Source: Fibrobacter succinogenes
GTDB lineage: Bacteria; Fibrobacterota; Fibrobacteria; Fibrobacterales; Fibrobacteraceae
Reading direction: 5' to 3'
Length of the DNA: 64,000 bases
Assembly: GCA_902762795.1 (NCBI GenBank)
Contig: CACWPM010000012.1
Span: 124,001 to 188,000, forward strand
Below, one piece after another: positions 23,709 to 34,500 of this stretch; position 1 is the stretch's first letter, and every line of letters starts with the position of its first letter. Made by a program: the position numbers and the translations under genes. The notes under the pieces were generated by a model that did no database searches, was not told where the DNA came from, and was given only the letters and a program-made list of their open reading frames with translations.

Positions 23709-24263
23709 CTACTTTCCGTTGTAACGCTCCATGCATTTTTCAATGCCGAACTTAAAATAGCATTCCACAAGAGCAGGGACTTTCGAAATAGCCTCGTCAA
23801 ATTTCGGGCGGTCTTCAGGCGGAAACTTTGCCAAAACCCAGTTGCTGAGTTCGAATTTCGGAGGGCATTTACCCACACCAAACCGGATGCGGGGAAACTT
23901 GTCGCCCACATGTTCAATAATGTTCCGAAGTCCGTTCTGTCCACCATGACTGCCATTTGCACGGCAACGGATACGGCCTACATCCAAATTAACATCGTCA
24001 CTGAACACAAGCAAGTGATCAACCTTGACTTTATACCAAGTCATAAGAGCCTGCACCGCTTCGCCAGACAAATTCATATATGTCTGCGGTTTCACAAGCA
24101 AGCATTCCTCGCCCGCGATATTCACCTTCATGGTAAGAGCCTTGTGCTCCGATTTCCAATCCTTACTTGGATCCGCTAGTTTTTCAACGGCCATAAACCC
24201 CGCATTGTGATGCGTATTCGAATACTGAGAACCAGGATTACCAAGACCGACGATCAGATACAT
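23709..24263 (-). CDS. pth: peptidyl-tRNA hydrolase
   Basis: Pth frees tRNA from dropped-off peptidyl-tRNA in the cytoplasm. The 184-residue protein has LIVGLGNPGSQYSNTHHNAGF with catalytic His in THHNAG, KPQTYMNLSG, the DDVNLDVGRIR motif and GSHGGQNGLRNI. All expected residues are present. The gap to the gene upstream (24333) holds a hairpin around 24290-24312. Confidence 0.96.
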   Translation of the reverse strand: MYLIVGLGNPGSQYSNTHHNAGFMAVEKLADPSKDWKSEHKALTMKVNIAGEECLLVKPQTYMNLSGEAVQALMTWYKVKVDHLLVFSDDVNLDVGRIRCRANGSHGGQNGLRNIIEHVGDKFPRIRFGVGKCPPKFELSNWVLAKFPPEDRPKFDEAISKVPALVECYFKFGIEKCMERYNGK

Positions 24264-24332
24264 AATAAACTCGCATAAATATTTAAAGAAGATTCCCGAT
24301 TAAATCGGGAATAACATTTTTAGGGTATACAT

Positions 24333-24902
24333 TTACTTTGTCCAAAGAACTTGTGGCCAATCGGCGCCTTCTTCGCCCAACATGAACAGCGGCTTCAAAT
24401 TTTTGTTCAAGACAATCGTACGCGGCAAGCTGATATCTTCGCCCTCCTTTACAAGACCGAAGCCTTCAGTGAGGCGCTTGAACGGATCGTTCACGACAAT
24501 AAATTTAGACGCATTGATCTTTTCGATCCAGCTTTTGACAAGTTTTTCATCGCGTTCACCAATGTTCACAAGCACGATCGAGACATTATTTTTCTGAAGT
24601 TCATCAAAATTTTCGACCAAGCGCTTGATCCCCGCCCTGCATGGGATGCACCACGTAGCAAAATAGACTAGCGCTGTACGATTATTCTTTTCAGCAAGTT
24701 TTGCCAAATGCGACCGTGTAAACGGAGCCGCATTTTCAGTAAATTCACGAACAGCAAACCACGGAAGCGAATCAGAAATCGCCGAAGGCAAATCCATTTT
24801 GCGAGACTTGTCTAATTTACTCGCAGTAGCCGCAAATGCAGACATCGCACAAAACGAAAGCGCCAAGACAGTTACAGATATACAAGACAAAAAGCGAATC
24901 AT
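24333..24902 (-). CDS. thioredoxin-fold TlpA-like protein
   Basis: The 189-residue protein has an N-terminal signal segment (VTVLALSFCAMSAFA) and the redox motif ATWCIPCRAG (CxxC) at about residues 107-110, followed by NIGERDEK and the cis-Pro SLPRTIVLN. It should reduce or isomerise disulfides in the periplasm. Its ATG overlaps the stop of the upstream lipoprotein gene by 4 bases, so they are co-translated. Length fits small TlpA/ResA proteins. Confidence 0.82.
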   Translation of the reverse strand: MIRFLSCISVTVLALSFCAMSAFAATASKLDKSRKMDLPSAISDSLPWFAVREFTENAAPFTRSHLAKLAEKNNRTALVYFATWCIPCRAGIKRLVENFDELQKNNVSIVLVNIGERDEKLVKSWIEKINASKFIVVNDPFKRLTEGFGLVKEGEDISLPRTIVLNKNLKPLFMLGEEGADWPQVLWTK

Positions 24903-26044
24903 TCAAGTCTCCACTTGTCAAGTTCTTGCGTCCATTCGTTGAACCAATCGCCTCTCGAAATATTGTCGTTCAATCGATTTTTTGCCTCGTTCACGTCGTA
25001 GCGACCGCTACCTTTAACTTTGGCATGAAGGCTAAAGTAATCTTCACCATCGCAATTCGAGCCCGTCAAATACAAATCCGTCGTACATGAAATACCAAGG
25101 CTGCCTTCGGAGCATGCGACAGGCGACACATCCAGCTTCAACAAAAGACCATTCACGCATTCTGCCGCCCGGACCGGATACTTTACCGAAAGGCGTTCGA
25201 ACACGGCGCGGCGCTGTTGTTGAACAGACTGATCAAAATCATCCACCTTGTAATAGAATGCATATTGCGCACGGAACGCATTGTAATTCTGTTGACCCAA
25301 ATCAAGCGCCCCTTTTACCTTATTTTCAAAATTCACGCCAAGCCCAGCAAGGAGAGCAACATCCAATTGCATTCTCGCATACATTTCCTGCGCCGCCTTG
25401 AACGCATTGTTCTTTATGACCGGATGCTTTTGTTCCTCGAAAATCTTGAGGGCAAGCGTCACGGAATCCTGCAAAAGATTAGCCTCGTTAAGAAACGGTT
25501 TCGCAGCATCGGATTTGGACATGCAAGCCACTACACCATATTTACCGGCACCGGTCAACGTCGCAACAGGTTTTGCGTCCTGAGCATTCCGCAACTGCGT
25601 AAACACTTGCGTGTTAGCCTCGAACGAAGATTCTATCGTTTCCCTGCCAAAAGCGTCCACATTCGATTTGCGTGTTTCATCCGTCTTCGCCACGACGACA
25701 GACTGGATCTTCGCTGCAATATCCTTTTGCGCGATTACAAGCGCCGAATTCGGATCATCAGCAATTCCCTGACCACGCAGGTCATCCGCATTCGGACAAA
25801 CGTAAGGATTCAGCATTCCAGCCAAAGAAACGTGAGATTCTTCGGCCGTCCCCACTTGCGGATGCGAAAGTGTTGTTTCCGGTACATTTTTTACAGCCGA
25901 TCCAGAATCTTGCTCGTTATAGGCCTGCGATGCTTTCGCGCGGATTGCTTCAGCATCAGCACCGCGTTCGGCGGTCGACGTGGAACCAGCACAACCTAAT
26001 AGAGAAACAAGACAGCCACAGAATAGAAATTTTATAGAATTCAT
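24899..26044 (-). CDS. periplasmic lipoprotein of unknown function
   Basis: The 381-residue protein has a lipobox SLLGC (Cys about residue 18), then an acidic/Ala linker and a domain starting YVCPNADDLRGQGIADDP. The set IAQKDIAAKIQSVV recalls LPP20/LptM-type small domains that form around an Ala-rich helix, but the rest is not recognised. It is co-translated with the TlpA-like gene, suggesting a shared envelope role. The small lipoprotein at 26092-26241 has a similar start, hinting at a duplicated front end. Confidence 0.7.
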   Translation of the reverse strand: MNSIKFLFCGCLVSLLGCAGSTSTAERGADAEAIRAKASQAYNEQDSGSAVKNVPETTLSHPQVGTAEESHVSLAGMLNPYVCPNADDLRGQGIADDPNSALVIAQKDIAAKIQSVVVAKTDETRKSNVDAFGRETIESSFEANTQVFTQLRNAQDAKPVATLTGAGKYGVVACMSKSDAAKPFLNEANLLQDSVTLALKIFEEQKHPVIKNNAFKAAQEMYARMQLDVALLAGLGVNFENKVKGALDLGQQNYNAFRAQYAFYYKVDDFDQSVQQQRRAVFERLSVKYPVRAAECVNGLLLKLDVSPVACSEGSLGISCTTDLYLTGSNCDGEDYFSLHAKVKGSGRYDVNEAKNRLNDNISRGDWFNEWTQELDKWRLE

Positions 26045-26091
26045 GGGGCAAATATAGTTTTATTCATCGGGAAAATTCGCCATTTCCGAAG

Positions 26092-26241
26092 TCACTGTTC
26101 CGCATCAAGTTCGCTATACGCCTTTTGAGCGTTAGCGCGCACTTCATCGGCATTACTATCCTGCTTTTTAACAGGTTCGGAACTAGCACACCCTAAAAGG
26201 GCGATAAAACAAAGGCAGTAGAAAAGTTTGACGATATTCAT
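26092..26241 (-). CDS. very short lipoprotein, possible truncated paralogue
   Basis: From the ATG at 26241 the 49-residue product reads MNIVKLFYCLCFIALLGCASSEP and then DEVRANAQKAYSELDAEQ. The lipobox (LLGC) and the AKAYxE stretch match the first 45 residues of the next lipoprotein (24899-26044), which has AIRAKASQAYNEQD. It thus looks like a duplicated 5' end that kept only the signal and linker. It may be a real tiny lipoprotein or debris. Confidence 0.5.
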   Translation of the reverse strand: MNIVKLFYCLCFIALLGCASSEPVKKQDSNADEVRANAQKAYSELDAEQ

Positions 26242-26276
26242 AATGGGAATATAGATAATTAAATAATGGGAAACCA

Positions 26277-26309
26277 ACAAAAAAGACCCATCCCCATCGG
26301 GACAGGTCT
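26277..26309 (-). terminator. terminator after rplY
   Basis: On the minus strand AGACC..TCCC and GGGA..GGTCT pair and are followed by a T-run, 29 bases past the rplY stop. Confidence 0.75.
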
Positions 26310-26337
26310 CAAATAGCTATACAGCTTTTTGCCAGAA

Positions 26338-26961
26338 TTAGTTGGCAGCCGGAGCAGCAGCGGCAGCAGCATCAGCAGCCGGAGCAGCAGCAGCGTCCTT
26401 CTTCTTAGACTTGGAAGAAATCGTGAAGATAACGGTGCGCGGGACAGAAGCGAGCTGAACGTTTTCCGGGAGCTTGAAATCCTTAGCATAGAAAGTCACG
26501 TTCGTTTCGAAATTGGAGATGTCCAATTCGAGAACAGACGGAATGCTTGCCGGCTTGGCAGCGAGCTGGAGGTAACGAGCTTCCTGAGAGAAAAGACCGC
26601 CCTGGGTCTTCACGCCAACCGGAAGGCCATTGAGCTTGACCGGAATGCGAACCTTGACGAATTCATCTTCGGCAATCTTGATGAAGTCAACGTGGGTAAT
26701 CTTCTGAGTGATAGCGTCCTTCTGGACACTGTAGACGATTGCCGGATTGCCAGCCTTGCCATCGATTTCGAGGTCAAGAAGCGTATAACGCTTGCCCGGA
26801 GCAAGAACCTTGCGGAGGTCGATTTCGCTTACTGCAATGTTCTTAGCTTCGATACCCTTACCATAATAGACGGCCGGAATCTGACCAGCCTTACGCAAAC
26901 GGGCGTTTTCGCGGTTTGCACCTAGCACTCTCGAGGTAGCTTTGAGCGTTGTGAGTTCCAT
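26338..26961 (-). CDS. rplY: ribosomal protein bL25 (Ctc form)
   Basis: bL25 binds 5S rRNA in the large subunit. The 207-residue protein has the N-terminal L25 domain (LRKAGQIPAVYYGKG) and the C-terminal TL5/Ctc domain (FIKIAEDEFVKVRIPVKL, LPENVQL). It ends in a low-complexity Ala/Pro tail, common in long L25 forms. ATG at 26961. tRNA-Gln lies just upstream on the same strand. Confidence 0.93.
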   Translation of the reverse strand: MELTTLKATSRVLGANRENARLRKAGQIPAVYYGKGIEAKNIAVSEIDLRKVLAPGKRYTLLDLEIDGKAGNPAIVYSVQKDAITQKITHVDFIKIAEDEFVKVRIPVKLNGLPVGVKTQGGLFSQEARYLQLAAKPASIPSVLELDISNFETNVTFYAKDFKLPENVQLASVPRTVIFTISSKSKKKDAAAAPAADAAAAAAPAAN

Positions 26962-26992
26962 TGTATTATCTCCATTAGATAAAAAAAATTCA

Positions 26993-27064
26993 TTGGGGTA
27001 GCTGGACTCGAACCAACGAATAACGGAATCAAAATCCGTTGTCTTACCACTTGACGATACCCCA
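26993..27064 (-). tRNA. tRNA-Gln (anticodon TTG)
   Basis: The minus strand folds as a cloverleaf: acceptor TGGGGTA/TACCCCA, anticodon stem ACGGA with loop TTTTGAT (anticodon TTG), and T-loop GTTCGAGTC. CCA is not encoded beyond the acceptor. Confidence 0.93.
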
Positions 27065-27273
27065 ATGGTGCGACAAAGATAGTAAAAAAATCTCTTTTGT
27101 CAAAGATAAAAGCCTAAATATTTTCAAAAAAAAGCAATTTACAGAAATTTAGTTACTGGTTAGTAGTTATTAGTTACTAGAGATTGCGATATAGACAATT
27201 CTAGCAACATAGAACTACAAAATGCGGCGAAACCAGCTTAGTAACTTAGAGCACTTAACGGCGTCGAAGTCGC

Positions 27274-28185
27274 TCATCTATGCCAGAACTTGGTCACTGT
27301 TTGGTAGCGCGAAATCGGTTTTAGCACAGCGGCGGCCTTTTCGGCAAGTTCCCTGGTCTTGAAAATCCCGAAAACAGACGCCCCCGAACCGGACATCAAG
27401 GCGACATCGGCCCCAAGCTCAATGAACTTTTGCTTCATTTCGGCGACAAGCGGGTGCGTCGGGAAAACGGAAATTTCAAAAGCGTTGAAGTAAGATGCAG
27501 GATTCAGGACGAGTTCAGTCGAGACATTGGCAGAAATGGGTTCTGCAACAGGCTCTCCACACAACGAGCCCCGCACCTGAGAATCCCACGCCGCCTTGTA
27601 CTGCTCCCAGCGGTCCGGGCCGGATTTCGGGACGCCCGCGTAGGCATCCTTCGTCGGGACGGAATCAAGCGGAGTCGCAATCAGGAGGGCAGCCCCTTCC
27701 GGGAGGTCCAGCGGATCCACGAACGTCAAACGCTCGCCGATGCCTTCGGCAAAAGCCGTTCCGCCACGGACAAGGAACGGCACGTCGGCGCCAAGACGGG
27801 CTCCGATGGCTTCCAGCGTCTCGAACGGGAGGTTCAAGTTCCACAAGCGGTTGAGCAATCGGAGCGTCGCCGCGGCATCGGCACTTCCACCGCCAAGGCC
27901 AGCCCCCAACGGCATCACCTTCGTGAGGTGGATGTCCGAACCGAGAGCGCAATTCGCATATTCCTGGAGCGCCTTCGCCGCCTTGAACACGAGGTCCGAT
28001 TCCAGCGGGTAGTTCTGCGGTTCGTTGTACGTCAAGTGGATTTCGCCATCGTCGCGGAGCGTCGCTTCGACCGTATCGCCCGCATCAACAGTCTGGAAAA
28101 CAGTCCCCAAATCGTGGTAACCGTCTTCCCGCTTGCGGATGACATCAAGAAACAAGTTGATTTTTGCTGGAGCGTATTCGTACAT
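27274..28185 (-). CDS. ispE: 4-diphosphocytidyl-2-C-methylerythritol kinase
   Basis: IspE phosphorylates CDP-ME in the MEP isoprenoid pathway. The 303-residue protein has the GHMP kinase signatures: PAKINLFLDVIRKREDGYH at the start, the ATP loop PLGAGLGGGSADAAA (about residues 92-106) and MSGSGASVFG near the C terminus. ATG at 28185. The 209 bases toward the tRNA carry TTACTAG-like repeats and no gene. Confidence 0.95.
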   Translation of the reverse strand: MYEYAPAKINLFLDVIRKREDGYHDLGTVFQTVDAGDTVEATLRDDGEIHLTYNEPQNYPLESDLVFKAAKALQEYANCALGSDIHLTKVMPLGAGLGGGSADAAATLRLLNRLWNLNLPFETLEAIGARLGADVPFLVRGGTAFAEGIGERLTFVDPLDLPEGAALLIATPLDSVPTKDAYAGVPKSGPDRWEQYKAAWDSQVRGSLCGEPVAEPISANVSTELVLNPASYFNAFEISVFPTHPLVAEMKQKFIELGADVALMSGSGASVFGIFKTRELAEKAAAVLKPISRYQTVTKFWHR

Positions 28186-28272
28186 AGGTCGTAGGAAGTT
28201 AGAAGTAGGAAGTAGACAGTGGTTAGTGGTTGGTGATTGGTGGTTAGGGGGTTCGTGCCTCGGACCTCGAGC

Positions 28273-31200
28273 CTATCTAAACGCTCCGGAGCGTTCGAGT
28301 TGCATAAGTTCGTCCATACCGATAAGCATTGCGCGGGGTTTGGAGTTGCCGGTACTGCGAGCGCAGAGTCCCATACCGAACAGTTGGTCCACAATTTTGC
28401 CTGCGCGGCTGTACCCCACGCTAAAGTGGCGCTGCACCGCAGAAGTCGAAAGCCCGTTGCCACCTTCGATAGCCCACTTGGCAACATCGAACAGCAACTT
28501 ATCCTTCTTCTCGTTCATCGCGACATTGCCACCTTCCTCGTCGTCGCCATCTTCGCCGCCCGAGACATCGAACGATTCCACCTGCGGGTAGAACACGTTC
28601 TGGTCGGAGCAAGCGTCAGCCAAACGTTCGGCTTCTTCATCGCTGAGGAATGCACCGTGTACGCGCACCGGATCCGGATCGTTCACGGCCTTGTAAAGCA
28701 TGTCGCCACGGCCAAGGAGCTTTTCGGCACCGGCATGGTCCATCACCGTACGGGCGTCAATCTGCGATGCGACCTTGAAGCTTATACGCGTCGGCAAGTT
28801 CGCCTTGATGATACCCGTAATGACCTTCACGGACGGACGCTGCGTCGCAAGCACCAAGTGGATGCCCACGGCACGAGCCTTAGCCGCCAAGCGAGCCACG
28901 GACTTTTCGATTTCCTTACCCGCAACCATCATGAGGTCCGCCATTTCATCGATAATCACAACGATAAACGCCATGCGGTGGCCACGGTCTTCTTCAGGAA
29001 CTTCATCCGGCAATTCGCCCGCCTCGAACTTCGCGTTAAAGCCACCGATGTTACGCACCTTTGCAGAAGCCAAGACTTCCGTTCTGCGGTCCATCTCGTA
29101 GCAGAGCCACTGGAGCGCCTGAATGGCAATTTCCGGCTTGGTAATCACGGGCGCCAAGAGGTGCGGGATGTTCTCGTACATCTTGAGTTCCACCGCCTTC
29201 GGGTCCACGAGAATCATACGAAGTTCATCAGGAGTCTTGCTGAACAGCATCGATGCCATGAGAGCGTTAATGCAGACAGACTTACCGGAACCCGTCTGGC
29301 CAGCGATCAGCAAGTGCGGCGCTTTGGCCAAATCCATCGTGAACGATTCACCGGTAATGTCCTTGCCTAGCGCCACAAGAATTTTATCTTGCGCGGGCTT
29401 GAACTTGTCACTCATGAACACATCGCGGCAGAACACCGTCTGGAACTTGCGATTCGGGATTTCCACACCGACCGCCGCCTTGCCAGGAATCGGCGCCAAA
29501 ATGCGGATGGACGAAACCTTGAGCGGGAGCGCCAAGTCTTCTTGCAAAGCCGAGAAGCGGCTCACCTTCACACCCGGGCCCGGCTCCACTTCAAAACGCG
29601 TAATCATCGGGCCCGTTTCGCAACCGATCACGCGTCCCTTGACCTTGAAATTTTCGAGCTTTTCTTCGAGCATCTTGCCGATAGCGTTCAGTTCTTCTTC
29701 AGTGTAGTCCGCCGTCTGCACTTCGTGCGTGTCGAGAATCTTTGCAATTTCCGGAATCTTGTATTCATCGTAAGACGCAGTAGGGGCCGCGGGGATTGTA
29801 GCAGAATACACCGCCGGGCGCGCACTCCCATTAGCATGTCCACCAGCACCGCCAGCATTCCCGGCACCGCCCATCGTCCCGCCCAAAGTCGGGTCCTCGC
29901 CCACTTCATCCGCAGTCACGACCACAGGCACAAAAGTTTCATCATCCTCATCAACGGCAGGATTTCCCGGGAAATCTTCAATGTAGGCACCATCACCGCC
30001 CAAGAGGTCCTCCGCATGGATTGCGGCACGAGTTTCAACAGAATCCGAGAGAGTCGCATCACGGACAATCTTCGTCCGTTTCGTCGAAGCATTTTTCATC
30101 GGAACCGCTTCCGAAAGATTTCCTTTCACGGCGCCAGAAGTTTTTTTCGCGGACTTCGGTGAAGCATCCGCAGCACCGCCGAGATTTGCCTCATTATCCG
30201 CACCAGCATTTCCGACGACATTCCCCATTACAGCATCCACTGTTTCAGAGCCCGCCGTTCGGCGCACATCGCCTTTCACCTGCATACGGCCCTTATGCCC
30301 CTTTTCCCAGTCGATCAAGTCGCGGGCACGGCGAAGCGCCCCGATGCGTTCCTTGATTTCCAGAATCTGGAGTGCATTCATGTGGCGTTCGTTCAAGCGT
30401 AGTTCCTCTTCCAAGCGACGGATTTCCGGATCTTCGTACACGCCATCGCCCAAAGTATCCTCACCGGCCGCAACAGGTTGCGCATTGCGCGGATCTTCAA
30501 GCGGAGCCGCAAACTGAGCTTTTCCGGCCATTCCAGTCTCGGCAACACCAGCGGCATTCCCCGGCAAGCCATATCCCGGCACATTCCTTGAAGCATACTG
30601 AGGAAGTCCAAACGCATCATCCTTCACTTGAGTTTGCATGTCTGAACGACTGACTTCCAATTCATCCGTCAACCAGTTGTGGCGACCGTTAAACGGTTCC
30701 ACCTTTCCGCGCCTACGCATCTTCACGGAATCCGGGACATACATCATCGTCTCGTCTTCCATCACGACACCACGGCGAAGCGTCTTCTTCTCTGAGCTCT
30801 TTTTCTCACCACTTACCACTGGGAAATCGACGGTTTCCACCTCAATCGGCGCCATAGACCGCCGTTGTCCAAACACACCGCACATATACCGCATCGTCTG
30901 CGCCACAAACCTAAAGTGACGCGGACGCACGCCAAACGAAAGAACGAGAATCAACGCTAACGTTATCAAAAGCAAAATCAGCGGAGCGACAAACGAGACC
31001 CGCCCAAACACGGGGATAGCCAAGTTCTGCAAAAAGAACTGCCCAAGAACACCGCCGTTCATCGAGATCTGATCTTTAGTTGCATGGGCGATGTCAAAAT
31101 TCTTGAGCGACATGAGGAACGACACGTTTACCACAAGCAAGCTCAAGCCAACCGCAAAACGCAACAATTTCGGCCGCAGCGACGCAATCGCTATAAAAAG

Positions 31201-31485
31201 TCCCCAAAGAATGAGCGATGCTGTAAACACGACAACCGCTACACGCCCAAGCAAAAACGTCATAAACTTCGGAATTATATCACCGAAATAATTCCCAAGC
31301 CAATTTTCCTGCCCACCCACGATCGAAATCGTGACGCATCCGAACAAAAGAACAACGCCAGCGAGCAAGACCAAATAGCCTACCATCATCGTGACAAAAA
31401 AAGAATCCGGATGCTGAATTTCCTGTTTCGGTTCAACTTTAGGCTTTTTCGTTTTCTTTACAGTTTTTTTCTTTTGTACAGCCAA
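28273..31485 (-). CDS. ftsK: FtsK/SpoIIIE DNA translocase
   Basis: FtsK pumps chromosome DNA at the septum and helps dimer resolution. The protein has an N-terminal membrane block (four or five helices before about residue 190), a long Ala/Gly-rich linker (to ~residue 570), the RecA-like motor with IAGQTGSGKSVCINAL and IDEMADLM, and a C-terminal winged helix (LSTSAVQRHFSVGYSRAG) for KOPS reading. I start it at the TTG at 31485, which has GAGGAG 8 bases upstream; the ATG at 31509 has no site. Length ~1070 residues, normal for a long-linker form. Confidence 0.93.
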   Translation of the reverse strand: MAVQKKKTVKKTKKPKVEPKQEIQHPDSFFVTMMVGYLVLLAGVVLLFGCVTISIVGGQENWLGNYFGDIIPKFMTFLLGRVAVVVFTASLILWGLFIAIASLRPKLLRFAVGLSLLVVNVSFLMSLKNFDIAHATKDQISMNGGVLGQFFLQNLAIPVFGRVSFVAPLILLLITLALILVLSFGVRPRHFRFVAQTMRYMCGVFGQRRSMAPIEVETVDFPVVSGEKKSSEKKTLRRGVVMEDETMMYVPDSVKMRRRGKVEPFNGRHNWLTDELEVSRSDMQTQVKDDAFGLPQYASRNVPGYGLPGNAAGVAETGMAGKAQFAAPLEDPRNAQPVAAGEDTLGDGVYEDPEIRRLEEELRLNERHMNALQILEIKERIGALRRARDLIDWEKGHKGRMQVKGDVRRTAGSETVDAVMGNVVGNAGADNEANLGGAADASPKSAKKTSGAVKGNLSEAVPMKNASTKRTKIVRDATLSDSVETRAAIHAEDLLGGDGAYIEDFPGNPAVDEDDETFVPVVVTADEVGEDPTLGGTMGGAGNAGGAGGHANGSARPAVYSATIPAAPTASYDEYKIPEIAKILDTHEVQTADYTEEELNAIGKMLEEKLENFKVKGRVIGCETGPMITRFEVEPGPGVKVSRFSALQEDLALPLKVSSIRILAPIPGKAAVGVEIPNRKFQTVFCRDVFMSDKFKPAQDKILVALGKDITGESFTMDLAKAPHLLIAGQTGSGKSVCINALMASMLFSKTPDELRMILVDPKAVELKMYENIPHLLAPVITKPEIAIQALQWLCYEMDRRTEVLASAKVRNIGGFNAKFEAGELPDEVPEEDRGHRMAFIVVIIDEMADLMMVAGKEIEKSVARLAAKARAVGIHLVLATQRPSVKVITGIIKANLPTRISFKVASQIDARTVMDHAGAEKLLGRGDMLYKAVNDPDPVRVHGAFLSDEEAERLADACSDQNVFYPQVESFDVSGGEDGDDEEGGNVAMNEKKDKLLFDVAKWAIEGGNGLSTSAVQRHFSVGYSRAGKIVDQLFGMGLCARSTGNSKPRAMLIGMDELMQLERSGAFR

Positions 31486-31589
31486 AAAATACGCTCCTCT
31501 ATTTTTCATTCACAAATATAGTCTAATAACGGTTCCGCCCCAATCATAAAAAATGACACAATTTGCTCAATTATTATTTTTTTTAGGTC

Positions 31590-34500
31590 ATGGCTCAAAA
31601 AAATTCAAAAAATCAAAGAAAACTTTTTTTCGGGAGCGCTTTTTCGGCTATCGCCGTCTTGCTCATTCTCGTTTTCGGCAATACGCAGAACAACTTTACG
31701 GCGGAATCGGCAGAAAACATTTTCTACGACCAGTTTTTCAAATGGATTACCGAAGTCCAGGATTCCACTGGCGTCAAGGACGGCGTTGTCCTGGAAAGCA
31801 AACCCTATAACGACCCAAATATTCTCATTGCCGATATCGATGAAAAGTCATTGCAAAAATTAGGGCATTACTACGAATGGGACCGTTCCATCCACGCGAA
31901 AGTCATCGATAATCTAGGAGAAGGCGGAGCTGCCGCTGTCGCATTCGATATTCTCTTTAAAGAAGCCGATTTCGGAAAAAGAAAAGGAGCTCAATGCCAA
32001 GAAATTCTTACCGAACTCGACCCCGATACTAGCCATACCAAATTTTTCTCACAAATTCAATCATACTACAACTACGATTCCCTGCTCGTCGAAGCCACGC
32101 GCAAATCAGGTATCTGCATCGTCAGTTTCTTGATGAACAACACATCTTATTACAAGAACAAAAGTGACTGGAAACCTCTGAGCACTTGGGACCGAGCCAA
32201 AGAAATCGGATTTTCATCGACATTCCAATTAAACCAGGTCGACAAGCCGCAAGATATCGAATCCCGCCAACTGCTCGACAACATCTTCCCGGAACTTGCA
32301 AACGCGGGCGCACACCTCGGCGCCGTTAACGCCTACCCCGACAATGACGGAATCATCCGCCGTATCAGCATGTTGTACAAATTCCCGTTTGTCAAGGACG
32401 ACAAGCTCGCCCCGCAACGCATTTACTCGACACTTTCACTGATGACAATATTGCACTTATTCCACAAAGACCCGAAAGATGTCCAGATCAAGATGGGGCA
32501 CTACATCGATGTCGGAAAGCCGTTCGGCATTTATCGAGATTCCTTGGGCGAATACCATACAACATTCCCGAACTTCACCTATCCCATGTTCGTAGCACTT
32601 CGCGAAAAGATGAAACAAATCAAGGAGAGCGGCGTGCAGAAAGCAAGCCAGGTCGAGACCTCCGCGAAGATAACCGCAAGCAGGAACGAAGAAGGATTTA
32701 TAGTCTTTGACATTTCAATGGACGAAGACCAGCACATCGACGCAAAACTAGCCAAAATTTTACGCGGACTTCCCGAAAACATTTTTAACAAGCTAAACGA
32801 ATCCGAATTCATCGATCTAAAACACGGCTACACGATGGCAAAAAGCGAAGACGATGAAGGCGTTTATGTCATTACCGGCGAAGACAACGAAGAAATATCT
32901 ATCACTCCAAGCGTTCTCAACACAATCCGCTACTTTGAAAAAGCCTATTCCCAAATCCCTAAAGGCGGACACAAACATTTGTCCAGAAGCATGGACATCA
33001 GTTACAACCGAGCTAAAAATGAATGGACGGCCTCCATCAGTTTCTTCACAAATAAAATTCTACAAGACATTTTGGAAACAACGAATAAACAAATCAGCAG
33101 TCTAAAACCAGGTGAAGAACTGCGTTTCGGGCCATACAAGAAAATTCCTATCGATAGCCACGGACAATTCCTTATAAAGTACAAAGGACGCTTCAACCGA
33201 GTAACGCCAGAAACACGTACCTTCAAACATATTTCTTATTACGACATTTACAGGGATTCTACAAACCTAGACCAATACGCCGGCAAGTCAATTATCCTCG
33301 GTTCATCCGTATCAGCGCTTTTCGATATTGTGAACGGGCCGCACGAAGAAAACGTCCCTGCCATTCTCGTCCACGCAAGTATCATCAAGAACATCCTGGA
33401 AGACGATTACTTAACCCTCCTGGACGAGCGTTATCAACGATATGCCGTTATCCTCCTTGCGCTGCTAAGCACACTTGTCGGCCTTTACTTCAGGAGTTTT
33501 GCATCATTGTTCTTCACGATAATGCTAGCCATTCTTTACACGTTTTGCGCCTACATCTGCTTTAAGCACAATGTATATATAGGCGTTTCCAAACAACTTA
33601 TTGCCATCATCATGACAAACATGCTCGCGATGGTCGTGCAAGCTTACTTCGAAAGCAAAGAAAAGAAATTCATTACGAGTTCCTTCAAGCAGTATATTTC
33701 ACCTGAATTGATTGATGAAATGGTGGCAGACGGCATCACCCCGCAACTCGGCGGCGAAGCATCCAACATTTCCGCCTACTTTACCGACATTCAAGGTTTC
33801 TCGACATTCTCCGAAAAAATCGGGAGTCCAACAAAACTCGTCGAACTTTTGAACGAATATTTAACCGTCATGACAGACGTTCTCACGACTAAGAACAAAG
33901 GAACGCTTGATAAATATGAGGGAGACGCAATCATCGCATTTTTCGGCGCCCCGATGAAATACGACGATCACGCCAAACGAGCTTGCAACACGGCTCTCGA
34001 CATGCAAAGCGAACTTTTAAAGTTGCGCCAGAAATGGAAAAGCGAAGCAAATAAATGGCCGGAAGTCGTGCATAACATGCACATGAGAATAGGCATCAAC
34101 ACAGGCGTTATCGTGACCGGAAACATGGGTTCAACCATGCGTAAAAACTACACCATGATGGGCGACGAAGTAAACCTCGCGGCGCGTCTCGAAAGCGCGG
34201 CCAAGCAATACGGAGCTTACATTCACGTTTGCAAGAACACTATCGACCAGCTCATTGAACAAAAAATAAACGGGCTGTACATCTACCGTCCACTCGATAT
34301 CATCCGTGTTGTAGGTAAAGACGAACCCGTTGAGACATTCGAGCTACTTGCTTATGCAAACGACGCCAACGCCCTTGTCTTGAACAAACTATGCAGTCTT
34401 TGGGAACAAGCTCGTGATGCATATCTCAACATGCAATGGGACAAGGCGATTGCACTATTCACGCAATGTCTCGATTTCGAGCCGCATTTACCCGAACACG

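Noticed and set aside
31485..31509. ATG at 31509 as the ftsK start
   Set aside because: No ribosome site; GAGGAG lies at proper distance from the TTG at 31485.
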